From Amblyomma americanum (lineage: Eukaryota; Arthropoda; Arachnida; Ixodida; Ixodidae): 64,000 bases of DNA. The notes beneath the pieces are model-generated. The model did not search any database. It was not told the origin of the DNA and saw nothing but the letters and a program-made list of their open reading frames with translations. Below, piece by piece: positions 54,965-63,141 of the stretch (positions are counted from its first letter, which is position 1; every line of letters starts with the position of its first letter). The stretch covers positions 89,322,257-89,386,256 of the forward strand of contig NC_135498.1 in the NCBI RefSeq assembly GCF_052857255.1, given 5' to 3'. The translations under genes were made by a program, and so were the position numbers.

Positions 54965-55045
54965 GGTTCCCTTTTATAGCCACTGTGCACGTGATGGCTA
55001 GTCTGGCCATCACGTGATGGCCTGCTGTCGCCGCCTAGAGGGCAC
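54965..55045 (-). promoter_or_regulatory. Minus-strand promoter-like block: E-box palindromes and TATA box
   Basis: On the minus strand, GGCCATCACGTGATGGCC (55022-55005) is a perfect 18-bp palindrome. Its half pairs again with CACGTGATGGC at 54989-54999 around a 7-nt spacer, giving two CACGTG E boxes. TATAAAAG follows at 54978-54971 in the correct downstream position. Confidence 0.45.
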
Positions 55046-55084
55046 GAGCTAATGTAGGGCTCCGTGTTGCGTGCAACGTACAAG

Positions 55085-55330
55085 ACGCAGCGAACGCGGT
55101 GGCCGCGTTTCGATGAAGGTTCAAAAACGCTAAAGACGCCCGTGTGCTGTGCGATGTAGATGCAGGTTAACGAACAGCAGGTGGTCGAAGTTATTACGGT
55201 GCGCTCTATAGACTACGGGATCTCTTTCTCTCATTCACTCCCATCTTTTTCTCTTCCCTCACGGTGTTCATGAGGTTGCCACTGAGACCCCAGACAGTTA
55301 CCGCGCATTTAATTTCCTAATAATCAATAA
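55085..55330 (+). mobile_element. SINE-1 without A-box head
   Basis: GGTGGCCGCGTTTCGATG, GACGCCCGTGTGCTGTGCGA, GCAGGTGGTCGAAGTTATTA and CTCATTCACTCCC are followed by a decayed tail ACCGCGCATTTAATTTCC. Confidence 0.75.
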
Positions 55331-55599
55331 TTCATTTAACACGACACAGAAGTTTTCTCCTAACGCAGAACTTTGAAAAAAACTCGCAACCTAGCTTTCT
55401 TGTGAACTGACTGTACGGCAAGCCCTGGATGTCAAGACTATGCTGCACCCAATACCTTACATTCATTTATTTTTTTTTAAGAGTGGAACATTCATTCGAA
55501 AATTTTGGGTAGTGTGTACAGGCCCCAAAACTACAAGTGGACGAAAGCAAGCGGAATTTTTTTTTGTTGCAATACATCGTCCGAATCTCCACATCGGAG

Positions 55600-56485
55600 A
55601 TGAGCGTCAAACGGAAATGCGGCGGCGCGCAGAACAGCTGGTCAAAGGACGCTGCTTTGTTTTTGTCATCTAAACTAAATCTCTTCCGCCGAGTACATTA
55701 CTCCATATGGATGTTCACAGCGTACGTGTCCTACAAATCAAAGCACGGACACCCCTACACATCTCTGACTCCGATTATGATCACACACCATCACAAAACG
55801 TGTTTTTTCAGGAGACGCAAGCACCACAGCCAAGTTCGAGGAATGGTTACTACCAATAACGCGAATTACGGTGCCAGCGTCAGTAGCATTCAGTGCTCAG
55901 TGTTGGCGTCTACATCAGTATGCCTCAATATCGGACGAACGTAGCAAGTCTGGACAATGAGATCTGTGATTTGCATACAGGAGGCTCTGTATTGCTGTGC
56001 AGTGCGTCTGCGGCCAGCGTTCTGAGCCAACGCCTTCCAGAAGATATATGGTTCCCACTCCGCCTTCTCCCCAAGTAAGCTCGGATCACGGCGACACTAC
56101 CTATACACAAGGCCTTAGTACTGCTACAATGATGTCGTCCTGAGGTGGAGGTGTACCTACACGTCGTCTTCGAGTGCGGCCCCGTTCGAGGCGCTCACCG
56201 TTCCGGCTAAGTTCGCACAACGTCTGCGGCCCGGGGGCGCCCGTGGCGTGTAAAAAATTGTTCACAATGGCACTAAACTGCATTACTATGCACAACGATC
56301 ATCACGCAGCTAGATATTCTGAAGCTACGTTTCACGCGAATTTCGGAATCCCAGCATACGCAAGCGACGATCAGATGGCTAGTGCTTGGATTTTGCGTCG
56401 ATCCAGCATTAATTCAACGCCATATGGTTTTCGATTACGTTTGTCTCTCTGATTGCACTGTACGCTAATTGAACGCTACGATAAT
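55600..56485 (+). repeat. Unidentified dispersed repeat, copy A (uninterrupted)
   Basis: It matches copy B along its length: ACGCTGCTTTGT, GTCCTACAAATCAAAG, CATCACAAAACGT, AGCGTCAGTAGCAT, TGCCTCAATATCGGACGAAC, GACAATGAGATCT, ACTCCGCCTTCTCCCCAAG, GTGCGGCCCCGTTCGAG, TATGCACAACGATCATCACG and TTTTCGATTACG. No frame is conserved between the copies, so it is probably non-coding. The class is unknown. Confidence 0.8.
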
Positions 56486-56715
56486 AGTGGTGAAAAAACA
56501 GGAAAATCTGATTTCGTGTTCACGAACAGCTCTGCTGTCGCAACATATTTTTTCGAGCACGTGCGGTGCTACTTGCGTTCGGGCGCTCACCGAACGCAAG
56601 CTAATCTTCCACTGATATTTCATAATTGCTTAACCATCTTCACTCCCGTGATACTTAGACGACAGGCAAAGCTGGTTATAATCATCATTTTGTATGCTAC
56701 TCATTTAAAGCAGGA

Positions 56716-56724
56716 AACAAATGA
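56716..56724. repeat. Target-site duplication of the SINE at 56725 (left)
   Basis: AACAAATGA here and at 56963-56971 flank the SINE exactly. Confidence 0.75.
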
Positions 56725-56962
56725 TGGTTTATTAGTTTATTGGTGTTTAATGTCACAAAGCCACGAAGGCTACGAGGAACGCCGTACAGAAGGGCACCGG
56801 AAAATTCATACTCCTGTGGTTCTTTACCGTGCACCGACATCGTACAGTACAAGGGCCTCTAGAATTCCGCCTCCATCGTAATTCGACCGGCGCGGCCAGG
56901 ATCGAACCCACTCATATCGGGTCATCAGCTGAGTGCCATAATCACTGAGCCACCGCGGCTGC
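56725..56962 (-). mobile_element. Ruka-type SINE with target-site duplication
   Basis: Tail first on the plus strand: GGTGTTTAATGTCACAAAGC, GAACGCCGTACAGAAGGGCA, CTGTGGTTCTTTACCGTGCA, GGCCTCTAGAATTCCGCCTC, CCAGGATCGAACCCAC (B-box complement) and ATCACTGAGCCACCGCGG (A-box complement). Flanking 9-bp duplications show an insertion by LINE machinery. Confidence 0.9.
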
Positions 56963-56971
56963 AACAAATGA
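56963..56971. repeat. Target-site duplication of the SINE at 56725 (right)
   Basis: AACAAATGA, identical to 56716-56724. Confidence 0.75.
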
Positions 56972-57022
56972 GTGAGGCTACTCATTACAGAATACTTCGG
57001 AGGAATTAGTTTCTCACGAGGT

Positions 57023-57184
57023 GTAAGCGTCAAAAGAGATTGTAGTGGCACTCAGAACAGAAGCCCAGAAAATAACGCTGCTTTGTCTCTTCCGCCGACT
57101 GGATTGCTCCAGATCGGTGGTCGCGACATTCCTGTCCTACAAATCAAAGGGACTCTCATTTTTCACACACTATCACAAAGCGTT
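57023..57184 (+). repeat. Unidentified dispersed repeat, copy B, left part
   Basis: It matches 55602-55800 of copy A, with TAAGCGTCAAA, ACGCTGCTTTGT, CTTCCGCCGA, TCCTACAAATCAAAG and CTATCACAAAGCG. It is broken at 57184 by the SINE/LINE nest and resumes at 63142. Confidence 0.75.
57174..57184. repeat. Target-site duplication of the outer SINE (left)
   Basis: CACAAAGCGTT, repeated exactly at 63142-63152. Copy A has the corresponding empty site (CACAAAACGTG). Confidence 0.85.
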
Positions 57185-57378
57185 CCCGCCGCGGTGGCTG
57201 AGTGGCTACGGCGCTCGTCTACTGACTCGTAAGACGCTGGTTCTATTCCGACCGGGCTGGCCGAATTTCGGTGGAGGCCAAATTCTGGACGCCCGTGTAC
57301 TGTGCGATGTCAGTGCACGTTAAAGAATCCCAGGTGGTAGAAATTTCCGGAGTCCATCAATACGGCGTCCATCATAGC
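57185..57378 (+). mobile_element. Ruka-type SINE, outer layer of the nest (5' part)
   Basis: CCGCCGCGGTGGCTGAGTGG (A box), GGTTCTATTCCGACC (B-box region), GACGCCCGTGTACTGTGCGA, TGTCAGTGCACGTTAAAGAA and CAGGTGGTAGAAATTTCCGG run to ACGGCGTCCATCATAG. Its probable tail reappears at about 63103-63141 (TCATGACGTTAATC). Confidence 0.85.
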
Positions 57379-57440
57379 TTAGCGTTTTTCCTCGATTAAA
57401 ACGCAGCCGACGTGGTCGTGTTCGAACCCGGGCACTCCGG
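57379..57440 (-). mobile_element. SINE-1 fragment, inverted
   Basis: GCGTTTTTCCTCGATTAAAA, ACGCAGCCGACGTGG and GTGTTCGAACCCGGGCACTC are reverse-complemented SINE-1 head and body. They face the plus-strand copy that begins at 57441, forming a short palindrome. Confidence 0.75.
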
Positions 57441-57587
57441 CTCGACTACTGATCCGGAGTTCCTGGGTTCCAACCCGGCCGCGGCGGCTGCGTTTTTATG
57501 GAGGAAAAACGCTAAGGCGCCCGTGTGCTGTGCGATGTCAGTGCAAGTTAAAGATCCCCAGGTGGTCTAAATTATTCCGGAGCCCTC
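57441..57587 (+). mobile_element. SINE-1, inner layer, 5' part split by LINE C
   Basis: CGACTACTGATCCGGAGTTC, GGGTTCCAACCCGG (B box), GCGTTTTTATGGAGG, GGCGCCCGTGTGCTGTGCGA and CCAGGTGGTCTAAATTATTC run to TCCGGAGCCCTC. Its 3' half resumes at 62958. Confidence 0.9.
57576..57587. repeat. Target-site duplication of LINE C (left)
   Basis: TCCGGAGCCCTC, identical to 62958-62969 and native to the SINE-1 body. Confidence 0.9.
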
Positions 57588-57607
57588 TTCTTCTTCTTCT
57601 TCTTCTC

Positions 57608-57820
57608 CTCAAGTAATATGGCACATACCCACGTGGGGGGATTGGCCAAGGTATAGGGTAGAATGCCAATGAAGCATTTGCGCGGGGAAGGAAACGTCAG
57701 AAGACTGAATCAAGATAAAAAAAAAAATTGGGAAAAATAAAATGAATTCAAGGGGTATGAGTCATCCGGAATAGAATCAATCTAACCTTTTTTGGACATG
57801 CGAAAGAATTTTGTGTATAG
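57608..57820 (-). mobile_element. LINE C 3' UTR
   Basis: Minus-strand sequence from after the TAG stop to the GAA repeat (plus strand TTCTTCTTC, 57588-57606). It contains a poly-T/A segment near 57715-57730. The simple-repeat end is typical of target-primed insertion. Confidence 0.8.
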
Positions 57821-60800
57821 CTAACAGGATAATCGATTAGTTGCACTTATGTAATCGTGAAGGTAGCCGCATACACTGCTTAACGGGAATCCCTTGGCAC
57901 TCGCACCGAACGATAGAAGAACTGTAAGAGACAGAGGCAGTCCTAGTCTCGAAAGAGGAACCTCCAGATATTGCTTTCTCTGAACCGCGAACCGCCGGCA
58001 AGAGAGGAGAAAATGATCGATTGATTCAACTTGCCCACATGATACACAAAGGTTTGTCGCAGCGAACCCGCACCTGCATAAGTACAAGTTTAAGTGAGGG
58101 ATTCTACATCGCAGGAGCGTCATGGACACTTCACAAAGCCTTGACTTACACCACCGGATATTCCATGGGTACTTTAGGTGTTGAAAGTCCACGGTATTCA
58201 GCAACGGATCACTCAAAGTGGCTGAAATATGTTGGAACCGCTGGAAACGTGAAGCTGCTAACAGAATGAGGTGAGGGACGGGATATATTACAGGTGCGCT
58301 GAGAGCTGACCTTGCCAATAAATCAGCCACCTCGTTAAAATAGACGCCTGAATGCCCAGGTACCCAGACCAAACGGATCTCGCGCACTGTGCTCGGAACA
58401 AAAGACCTAAGTGAACGAGTCAAGAAAGATTTTTCCGAATTTTGGAGAGAGACAATAACTGAAAGGCAGTCTGTGAGAATAAGAACCCGTGCGACATGTC
58501 TGGGAATTTTGAGAAGAGCCAAACCAATGGCCAAAAACTCTGCGAAGAATATAGGAGTATAATCAGGGATACGAACGGAGTAGCTCCAATCTAGATCCTG
58601 CGAATATATGCCAATCGCCGCCTTCTCACAGCTGCCGGAGGCATCAGTGGAGAGAACAGTATGATGTGGAAAATTCTGTAGGTGTTCAGAAAGAAGACCA
58701 TTTAAGGTATGTGCGGGCATATGCTTCGCATGGGACGGGAAAATAAAGTCGTAATAGAAGACGGGATCAGCCTGCGTGTCAGCAACTCGTTGCAAGGAGA
58801 TCAGATCAACCTGAAGCGGAGCTAACAGATTCTGCGTGAACCTAACTTGCGGAAGCTGATAACGTGGCCAGTGATTAGTCAAAAAAAGGTGTGGTTGGGA
58901 TACAAAAATTGGAATACTAACGCCTGGGGCCGGGTCAAAAGACTTAAGGAAAGTACGCACTGTTAGAAGTTGGAAGCGGGAATAGAGGTTGGGGATACGC
59001 GCTTCCAGATAAAGGACAGCGTTGGAAGCTGATTTTGGGAGCCCGAGGCATAGCCGTAGGGCACGTCTTTCCAGTAAGGCTAATGGCTGCAGCTTGTAGT
59101 TCGCGCTACCAGAGAACAAGGGGCAACCAAATTCCAGAATCGGTCTCATATAAGCCTTATAGAGCAACAGTAGCGTGTCACGACGCATGCCAAACTTTTT
59201 ATTGCCAACTCGGGTCAAACGGCCCAGTGCACGTTCCCCTTTAATAACATTATTCTTAATATGGTGTCGCCAGTCCAAATTTTGGTCATAAGTAACACCT
59301 AGGTATTTAACCGACTCCACCTGCGGAATTGGAGTGGAGCGGTAGGCTAGCGAGATGTACATAGGAGCGTCGGGTGGAAATACCAGCACGCCGCATTTGC
59401 TGACATTAAGTGATAAATTGATTTGGTCCAACCAGACTTCAAGAGCATTCAGATATGCCTGCAAATACCCGTAGAGCACATGAATATCATTTGCTGATGC
59501 GAAAAAAGCTATATCATCTGCGTATACATAAACTGTAACGTTAGGATGAATGGGGATGTCCCGAACTAATATGTTGAAAAGCAGCGGAGAAAGAACAGAG
59601 CCTTGCGGCACACCTCTTGATTGACCATAGGTATTAGAACAAAAAGATCCGTCTGTACAGAAGAAAAATCTATCTTTTAGAAATTCACAAATCCAGGCGT
59701 AGAGGTAATGCGGTGGTTGTAGTTGAGCAAGCTTGTTAATGAGGACTGTGTGCTCCACACTGTCATAGGCCTTCGCAACGTCAAGCGTCACCAAGGCCGA
59801 AACTTCTCTCTGGCGCATTGAGAGTCGTATTCGGCTCTCGAGATCCACATGCGCGGACCATATGGAACAACCGCGACGAAAGCCAATCTGTGCGGGGCTG
59901 AGGCCGTTAATATGATGAACATGCTTTGTGAGGCGACTGTGTACTACTCTTTCTATTAGCTTTACTAAATTTGAGGTTAAAGCAATCGGCCGAATATTGT
60001 CTAATTGAAATCCATTGTCTGCATTTTTTAAAAGTAAAATTATTTTCGCAATTTTCCAACTGTGGGGAATCCAAGAGGTTTCCAATGACGCATTTACAAT
60101 ATCTAGAAGGTGAGTTGGAAAGTCGTGCGCTAAAATCTTTAACATGCCCACAGTAATCCCGTCAGATCCCGGAGCAGCAGAGTGCATCGAGGAAACAATT
60201 TGCAGGAGCTCCAACACGTCGACCTCAGGATAGTCCGAGCTGGGGGTGAGAGTGTGCAAAGGTTCTGCTTTCTGTACCTGGAAACGTAAGGCCAGCCCCT
60301 GCGCGATGCGTTCAAGGTTTTGCTTAGCCTCCTGCGGAGACATTACCATTGACCTTATGCGATTGGAGGCCGGAGAGCTGTTATTCTGCGCCATGAATCT
60401 ATAGAGAGCCTTCTTATTCTGGGGTTTTGAGAGATACGTGTTTAAATTTTGATTATAATCCTCCTTTGCCTTTTTAACAGTTCGTTTGAAACATGCAGAG
60501 AAGAACTTGTAATTTATCCAATTAGCTGGGCTCTGATTATAGGAAAGGCTTTTCCAGGCTGCTTTTCTACGACGATAAGCTTTCTCACACTCCTCCGTCC
60601 ACCAAGGAGACGGCTGTCTGGCAGGAGCAGTAGTGCACACCGAGAATACAGAACTCTCAGCAGCATCTTGCAGAAAGGTAATTGTCCGCTGAGCTCTTTG
60701 TGCTCGACCTGAGCTAACTATGGAGGGGAGTGAGGCAGATATCAATTTTTTGTACATAATGTGGTTTAGAAATTTCATGGTTGCACCACCTTTTCTGATA

Positions 60801-61456
60801 GGCGAGGATATAATAGAAAAGGTTATTGGAAAGTGGTCACTAGATGTACCTGATTCTTCAGTTGACCATGCAGATACGCCAACCCCACGAGATGCTAATG
60901 TTAAATCTATGATTGAACGGGATCCTCCACGCATAAAGGTTACTGCTCCGGAATTACAGCAGCGCACTGCATTCATTGACATCCAGGACCACAGAAGCTG
61001 GCCGCAGGAGTCAGAGCGACTATCCCAGGCACTGTGGTGCGAATTAAAATCTCCTGCGATGACTGTGCTGTTTGCGCCGCTCAGTAAGGTGTCCAAACAG
61101 TCTGTCCTGTGAACACCGATTGGGAAATAGACGTTAGCAATAGTGACTTTGGCGCACTGTGGAAGGGAGATTTCAACCGCCAACAACTCACAGTCAGGGC
61201 GCATAACTGTCTGCGAGATTGATGCCCGGTGACATATTTTCGTAGAGATCATAGTTATTAACCCACCACCCCTGCCATTAACGCGATCTACCCTGAAAAC
61301 ACGAAATTTTTTAAATGTGAATGATTTAAGTGGTGAGAGCCACGTTTCTTGTAAAATCACAATATCTGGATTATGTTTATGAAGAAGTAATTCAAGATCC
61401 GGTAAAGAAGAAAGTACGGAGCGACAATTCCACTGCATAACTTTTAGACCCGCCAT
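57821..61456 (-). CDS. LINE C ORF2: endonuclease-reverse transcriptase-RNase H (1211 aa)
   Basis: An uninterrupted polyprotein. The AP-like endonuclease spans residues 1-215: QWNCRS (8-13), Glu37 in QETW, GDFNSHHSAW with Asp136, and SSDHFP with His208. A basic linker follows, then RT at about 430-750: LVTLDVAKAYDS (Asp559), GVPQGSVLSPLLFN, and YADD at 645-648 (59524-59513). RNase H spans 930-1060, with Asp938 (STDASGS), Glu973 (AEFLAIG), Asp996 (LTDCLSV), His1035 (PGHSG) and Asp1045 (NEVADLLA), all catalytic residues present. The C-terminal zinc motif is C1137-C1140-H1148-C1153. The protein nicks target DNA and copies element RNA at the nick. The start is the ATG two bases after the ORF1 stop. 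It is probably translated by reinitiation. Confidence 0.97.
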   Translation of the reverse strand: MAGLKVMQWNCRSVLSSLPDLELLLHKHNPDIVILQETWLSPLKSFTFKKFRVFRVDRVNGRGGGLITMISTKICHRASISQTVMRPDCELLAVEISLPQCAKVTIANVYFPIGVHRTDCLDTLLSGANSTVIAGDFNSHHSAWDSRSDSCGQLLWSWMSMNAVRCCNSGAVTFMRGGSRSIIDLTLASRGVGVSAWSTEESGTSSDHFPITFSIISSPIRKGGATMKFLNHIMYKKLISASLPSIVSSGRAQRAQRTITFLQDAAESSVFSVCTTAPARQPSPWWTEECEKAYRRRKAAWKSLSYNQSPANWINYKFFSACFKRTVKKAKEDYNQNLNTYLSKPQNKKALYRFMAQNNSSPASNRIRSMVMSPQEAKQNLERIAQGLALRFQVQKAEPLHTLTPSSDYPEVDVLELLQIVSSMHSAAPGSDGITVGMLKILAHDFPTHLLDIVNASLETSWIPHSWKIAKIILLLKNADNGFQLDNIRPIALTSNLVKLIERVVHSRLTKHVHHINGLSPAQIGFRRGCSIWSAHVDLESRIRLSMRQREVSALVTLDVAKAYDSVEHTVLINKLAQLQPPHYLYAWICEFLKDRFFFCTDGSFCSNTYGQSRGVPQGSVLSPLLFNILVRDIPIHPNVTVYVYADDIAFFASANDIHVLYGYLQAYLNALEVWLDQINLSLNVSKCGVLVFPPDAPMYISLAYRSTPIPQVESVKYLGVTYDQNLDWRHHIKNNVIKGERALGRLTRVGNKKFGMRRDTLLLLYKAYMRPILEFGCPLFSGSANYKLQPLALLERRALRLCLGLPKSASNAVLYLEARIPNLYSRFQLLTVRTFLKSFDPAPGVSIPIFVSQPHLFLTNHWPRYQLPQVRFTQNLLAPLQVDLISLQRVADTQADPVFYYDFIFPSHAKHMPAHTLNGLLSEHLQNFPHHTVLSTDASGSCEKAAIGIYSQDLDWSYSVRIPDYTPIFFAEFLAIGLALLKIPRHVARVLILTDCLSVIVSLQNSEKSFLTRSLRSFVPSTVREIRLVWVPGHSGVYFNEVADLLARSALSAPVIYPVPHLILLAASRFQRFQHISATLSDPLLNTVDFQHLKYPWNIRWCKSRLCEVSMTLLRCRIPHLNLYLCRCGFAATNLCVSCGQVESIDHFLLSCRRFAVQRKQYLEVPLSRLGLPLSLTVLLSFGASAKGFPLSSVCGYLHDYISATNRLSC

Positions 61457-61458
61457 GA

Positions 61459-62760
61459 TTATCGACTGGTTAAAGAGGCATCAACAGCCTCCTTCAGCAC
61501 ATCAGTCTGGGGAATTAATTTGGGGGGTCCTTTCTTTGCTTTGACTTGCGGAACAGCTGACTTCGAGGGTGAGGAAGAAGCTCGACGCTTCTGGGAAGTG
61601 GTGAGCATTTCAACGTCCATACTACAAGGATCTACGTGAGCGACACTGTCAGGAGCGCTGTTGGCAGGCGGTACTTGGGGCACGGTAGGAGGCGACATGG
61701 AATGACTCTCACTAGCAGCACTCGGGAGTGATGCCGGCGTAGCCGCCGAAACATGTGATTCAGTAGGCAGAGATTGGCCAGCAACAAGTTGAGATAGAGC
61801 CTCGGTGAAACTGCCCAGCATTCGCTCGACCACCACAGAAAGAGCCTGTTCTACGGAGGACACTATTGAAGTAGTCAAACTTGACGGTATATCAGCAACA
61901 GAGCTTCGCGCACGGCTGGCATATGTATTACCCCTCCGATCCAGAAGTGCATAAGCATCTGCTCTCGAACATCGTTTCGCTTGAATGATATCGAGCAGGC
62001 TTTGTTCGTCGGCTCGTTTCGAGCAGTTGACATCATCAGCTGAGTGGTTGCCCTTGCATAGGCAACACTGGGGCTGATCAGAGGCGCAGCTGTCATCTGA
62101 ATGCCCTTCTCCACAAACCCGGCAGCGGGTCGCCGACTTACACGCTTTACCACTGTGACCGAAACGCCAACAGTTGCTGCACTGAAGAGGACGGGGCTGC
62201 AGAGGGTCCACACGATACACTATCGGCCAAACCTTGAGTTCAGAAGGACAGGAGGAACCAGCAAACGTAGTGATAACTGACTCTGTCGCAACACGCACAC
62301 CATTGAATTCTCTACTGCACCGGTAGACAGAAAGAACCCCCACACCTGCATCCTGAAACTCCTTCAGTATATCCTGCGGGGAAGATGCTGGGTCCACGCC
62401 ACGAACAATACCTTTGGAACATGCGAGCTGTTCCGGGATGAAGGCTTTAACCGCTAAGGACTGAAATATTTTGCACTGGAGCAGGTCTGTGACACAATCA
62501 ATGTCAGCGGACCTGCAAACAATGCCTCTCCGGCCGAACGGTCGCACCTCAGAGATCTGGAGGTAGTGGGTAGTGAGAGATCTTAGCTCCTGCTGAAGGA
62601 CCTTGGGGCTTTTCATCTTGATCGTTCCCTCACCGATCGGCACGAAAGCCACAGGGATGATGTCAATTCCATTTTTACGAAAATTTTCTAGCGGCAAGCT
62701 TTGGGAGGGCAAGCTGGCAAACCAGGTTGCCGTCCCTCCACCCGGGGAGGTCAGCGACAT
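61459..62760 (-). CDS. LINE C ORF1: zinc-knuckle nucleic-acid-binding protein (433 aa)
   Basis: An intact frame from the ATG at 62760-62758 to TAA at 61461-61459. The N-terminal domain (about 1-185) has no catalytic motif and resembles the RRM-like or structured half of LINE ORF1 proteins. Three CCHC knuckles follow. These are C194-C197-H202-C207 (CSNCWRFGHSGKAC), C213-C216-H220-C225 (CRVCGEGHSDDSC) and C232-C235-H239-C246 (CCLCKGNHSADDVNC). The remainder is Ser/Pro-rich, ending in a basic patch (VKAKKGPPKL). ORF1 proteins of I-type elements bind the element RNA in cytoplasmic particles and may help it reach DNA. The stop is followed after TC by the ORF2 ATG. Family membership is clear from the knuckles and context. 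Confidence 0.95.
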   Translation of the reverse strand: MSLTSPGGGTATWFASLPSQSLPLENFRKNGIDIIPVAFVPIGEGTIKMKSPKVLQQELRSLTTHYLQISEVRPFGRRGIVCRSADIDCVTDLLQCKIFQSLAVKAFIPEQLACSKGIVRGVDPASSPQDILKEFQDAGVGVLSVYRCSREFNGVRVATESVITTFAGSSCPSELKVWPIVYRVDPLQPRPLQCSNCWRFGHSGKACKSATRCRVCGEGHSDDSCASDQPQCCLCKGNHSADDVNCSKRADEQSLLDIIQAKRCSRADAYALLDRRGNTYASRARSSVADIPSSLTTSIVSSVEQALSVVVERMLGSFTEALSQLVAGQSLPTESHVSAATPASLPSAASESHSMSPPTVPQVPPANSAPDSVAHVDPCSMDVEMLTTSQKRRASSSPSKSAVPQVKAKKGPPKLIPQTDVLKEAVDASLTSR

Positions 62761-62957
62761 ACCTAAGCCAAACGCACCCTCAAATGCACATTAACCTGGC
62801 CTACAGACCTAACCTGAGACCTGGCCAAATCCCCCACACAGAACGGCCTCACCAGAGATGACCACGTAGGCACCACCAGGGAACCACAGTTGAGCTCGAA
62901 GCCAAGCACCAGCAAGAACACGTCAGCACTCCTCGCAAGGTCCTCTTCTTCTCAACG
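62761..62957 (-). promoter_or_regulatory. LINE C 5' UTR, probable internal promoter
   Basis: A 197-bp leader starts next to the target duplication at 62957. It has no TATA box. GACGTG, a downstream-promoter-element-like motif, lies 34-39 bases from the inferred 5' end. I-type LINEs use internal downstream promoters; the assignment here is positional. Confidence 0.5.
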
Positions 62958-62969
62958 TCCGGAGCCCTC
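62958..62969. repeat. Target-site duplication of LINE C (right)
   Basis: TCCGGAGCCCTC, identical to 57576-57587. Confidence 0.9.
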
Positions 62970-63102
62970 CACTACGGCACCTCTTCTTCCTTTCTTCTTT
63001 CACTCCCTCCTTTATCCCTTTCCATGCGGCGCGGTTCAGATGTACAAGGACATATGAGACAGATACTGCGCCATTTCCTCCCCCCCCCCAAAAAAAAAGT
63101 TT
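62958..63102 (+). mobile_element. SINE-1, inner layer, 3' half
   Basis: Continues the SINE interrupted at 57587: CACTACGGCACCTCTTCTTC, TCCCTCCTTTATCCC, GCGGCGCGGTTCAGATGTAC, ATGAGACAGATACTGCGCC and ATTTCC, then C/A-rich tail sequence. It restores the full body and tail order seen at 51668-51968. Confidence 0.9.
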
Positions 63103-63141
63103 AGTCACTTCATGACGTTAATCTCCCTATAAACCATAAAC
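63103..63141 (+). mobile_element. Probable tail of the outer Ruka-type SINE
   Basis: TCATGACGTTAATC and ATAAACCATAAA resemble the GACGTTAAACC tail of Ruka-type SINEs and end exactly at the outer target duplication. Confidence 0.6.

Larger units (their letters stand above)
57588..62957 (-). mobile_element. LINE C: complete I-group non-LTR retrotransposon, about 5.37 kb
   Basis: On the minus strand: a 5' UTR (62957-62761), ORF1 (62760-61459), ORF2 (61456-57821), a 3' UTR (57820-57608) and a GAA simple-repeat tail (57607-57588). A 12-bp duplication flanks it exactly, and it lies inside a SINE-1. Both ORFs are intact, so it is a candidate autonomous, recently active element. Assignment to the I group rests on CCHC ORF1, AP endonuclease, RT and C-terminal RNase H. 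Confidence 0.95.

Noticed and set aside
55030..55055. CTCF-like CTAGAGGGCAC
   Set aside because: Only the core matches and the flanking consensus bases are wrong; too weak to annotate.
57185..57260. tRNA gene at SINE heads (also 38617, 51968 and 24600)
   Set aside because: A and B boxes are present, but the flanks do not form a cloverleaf and a conserved SINE body follows; these are tRNA-derived SINEs.
58021..61112. Plus-strand frames of 60-130 codons opposite ORF2 of LINE C
   Set aside because: They are antisense shadows of the intact 1211-aa frame, with no domain of their own.
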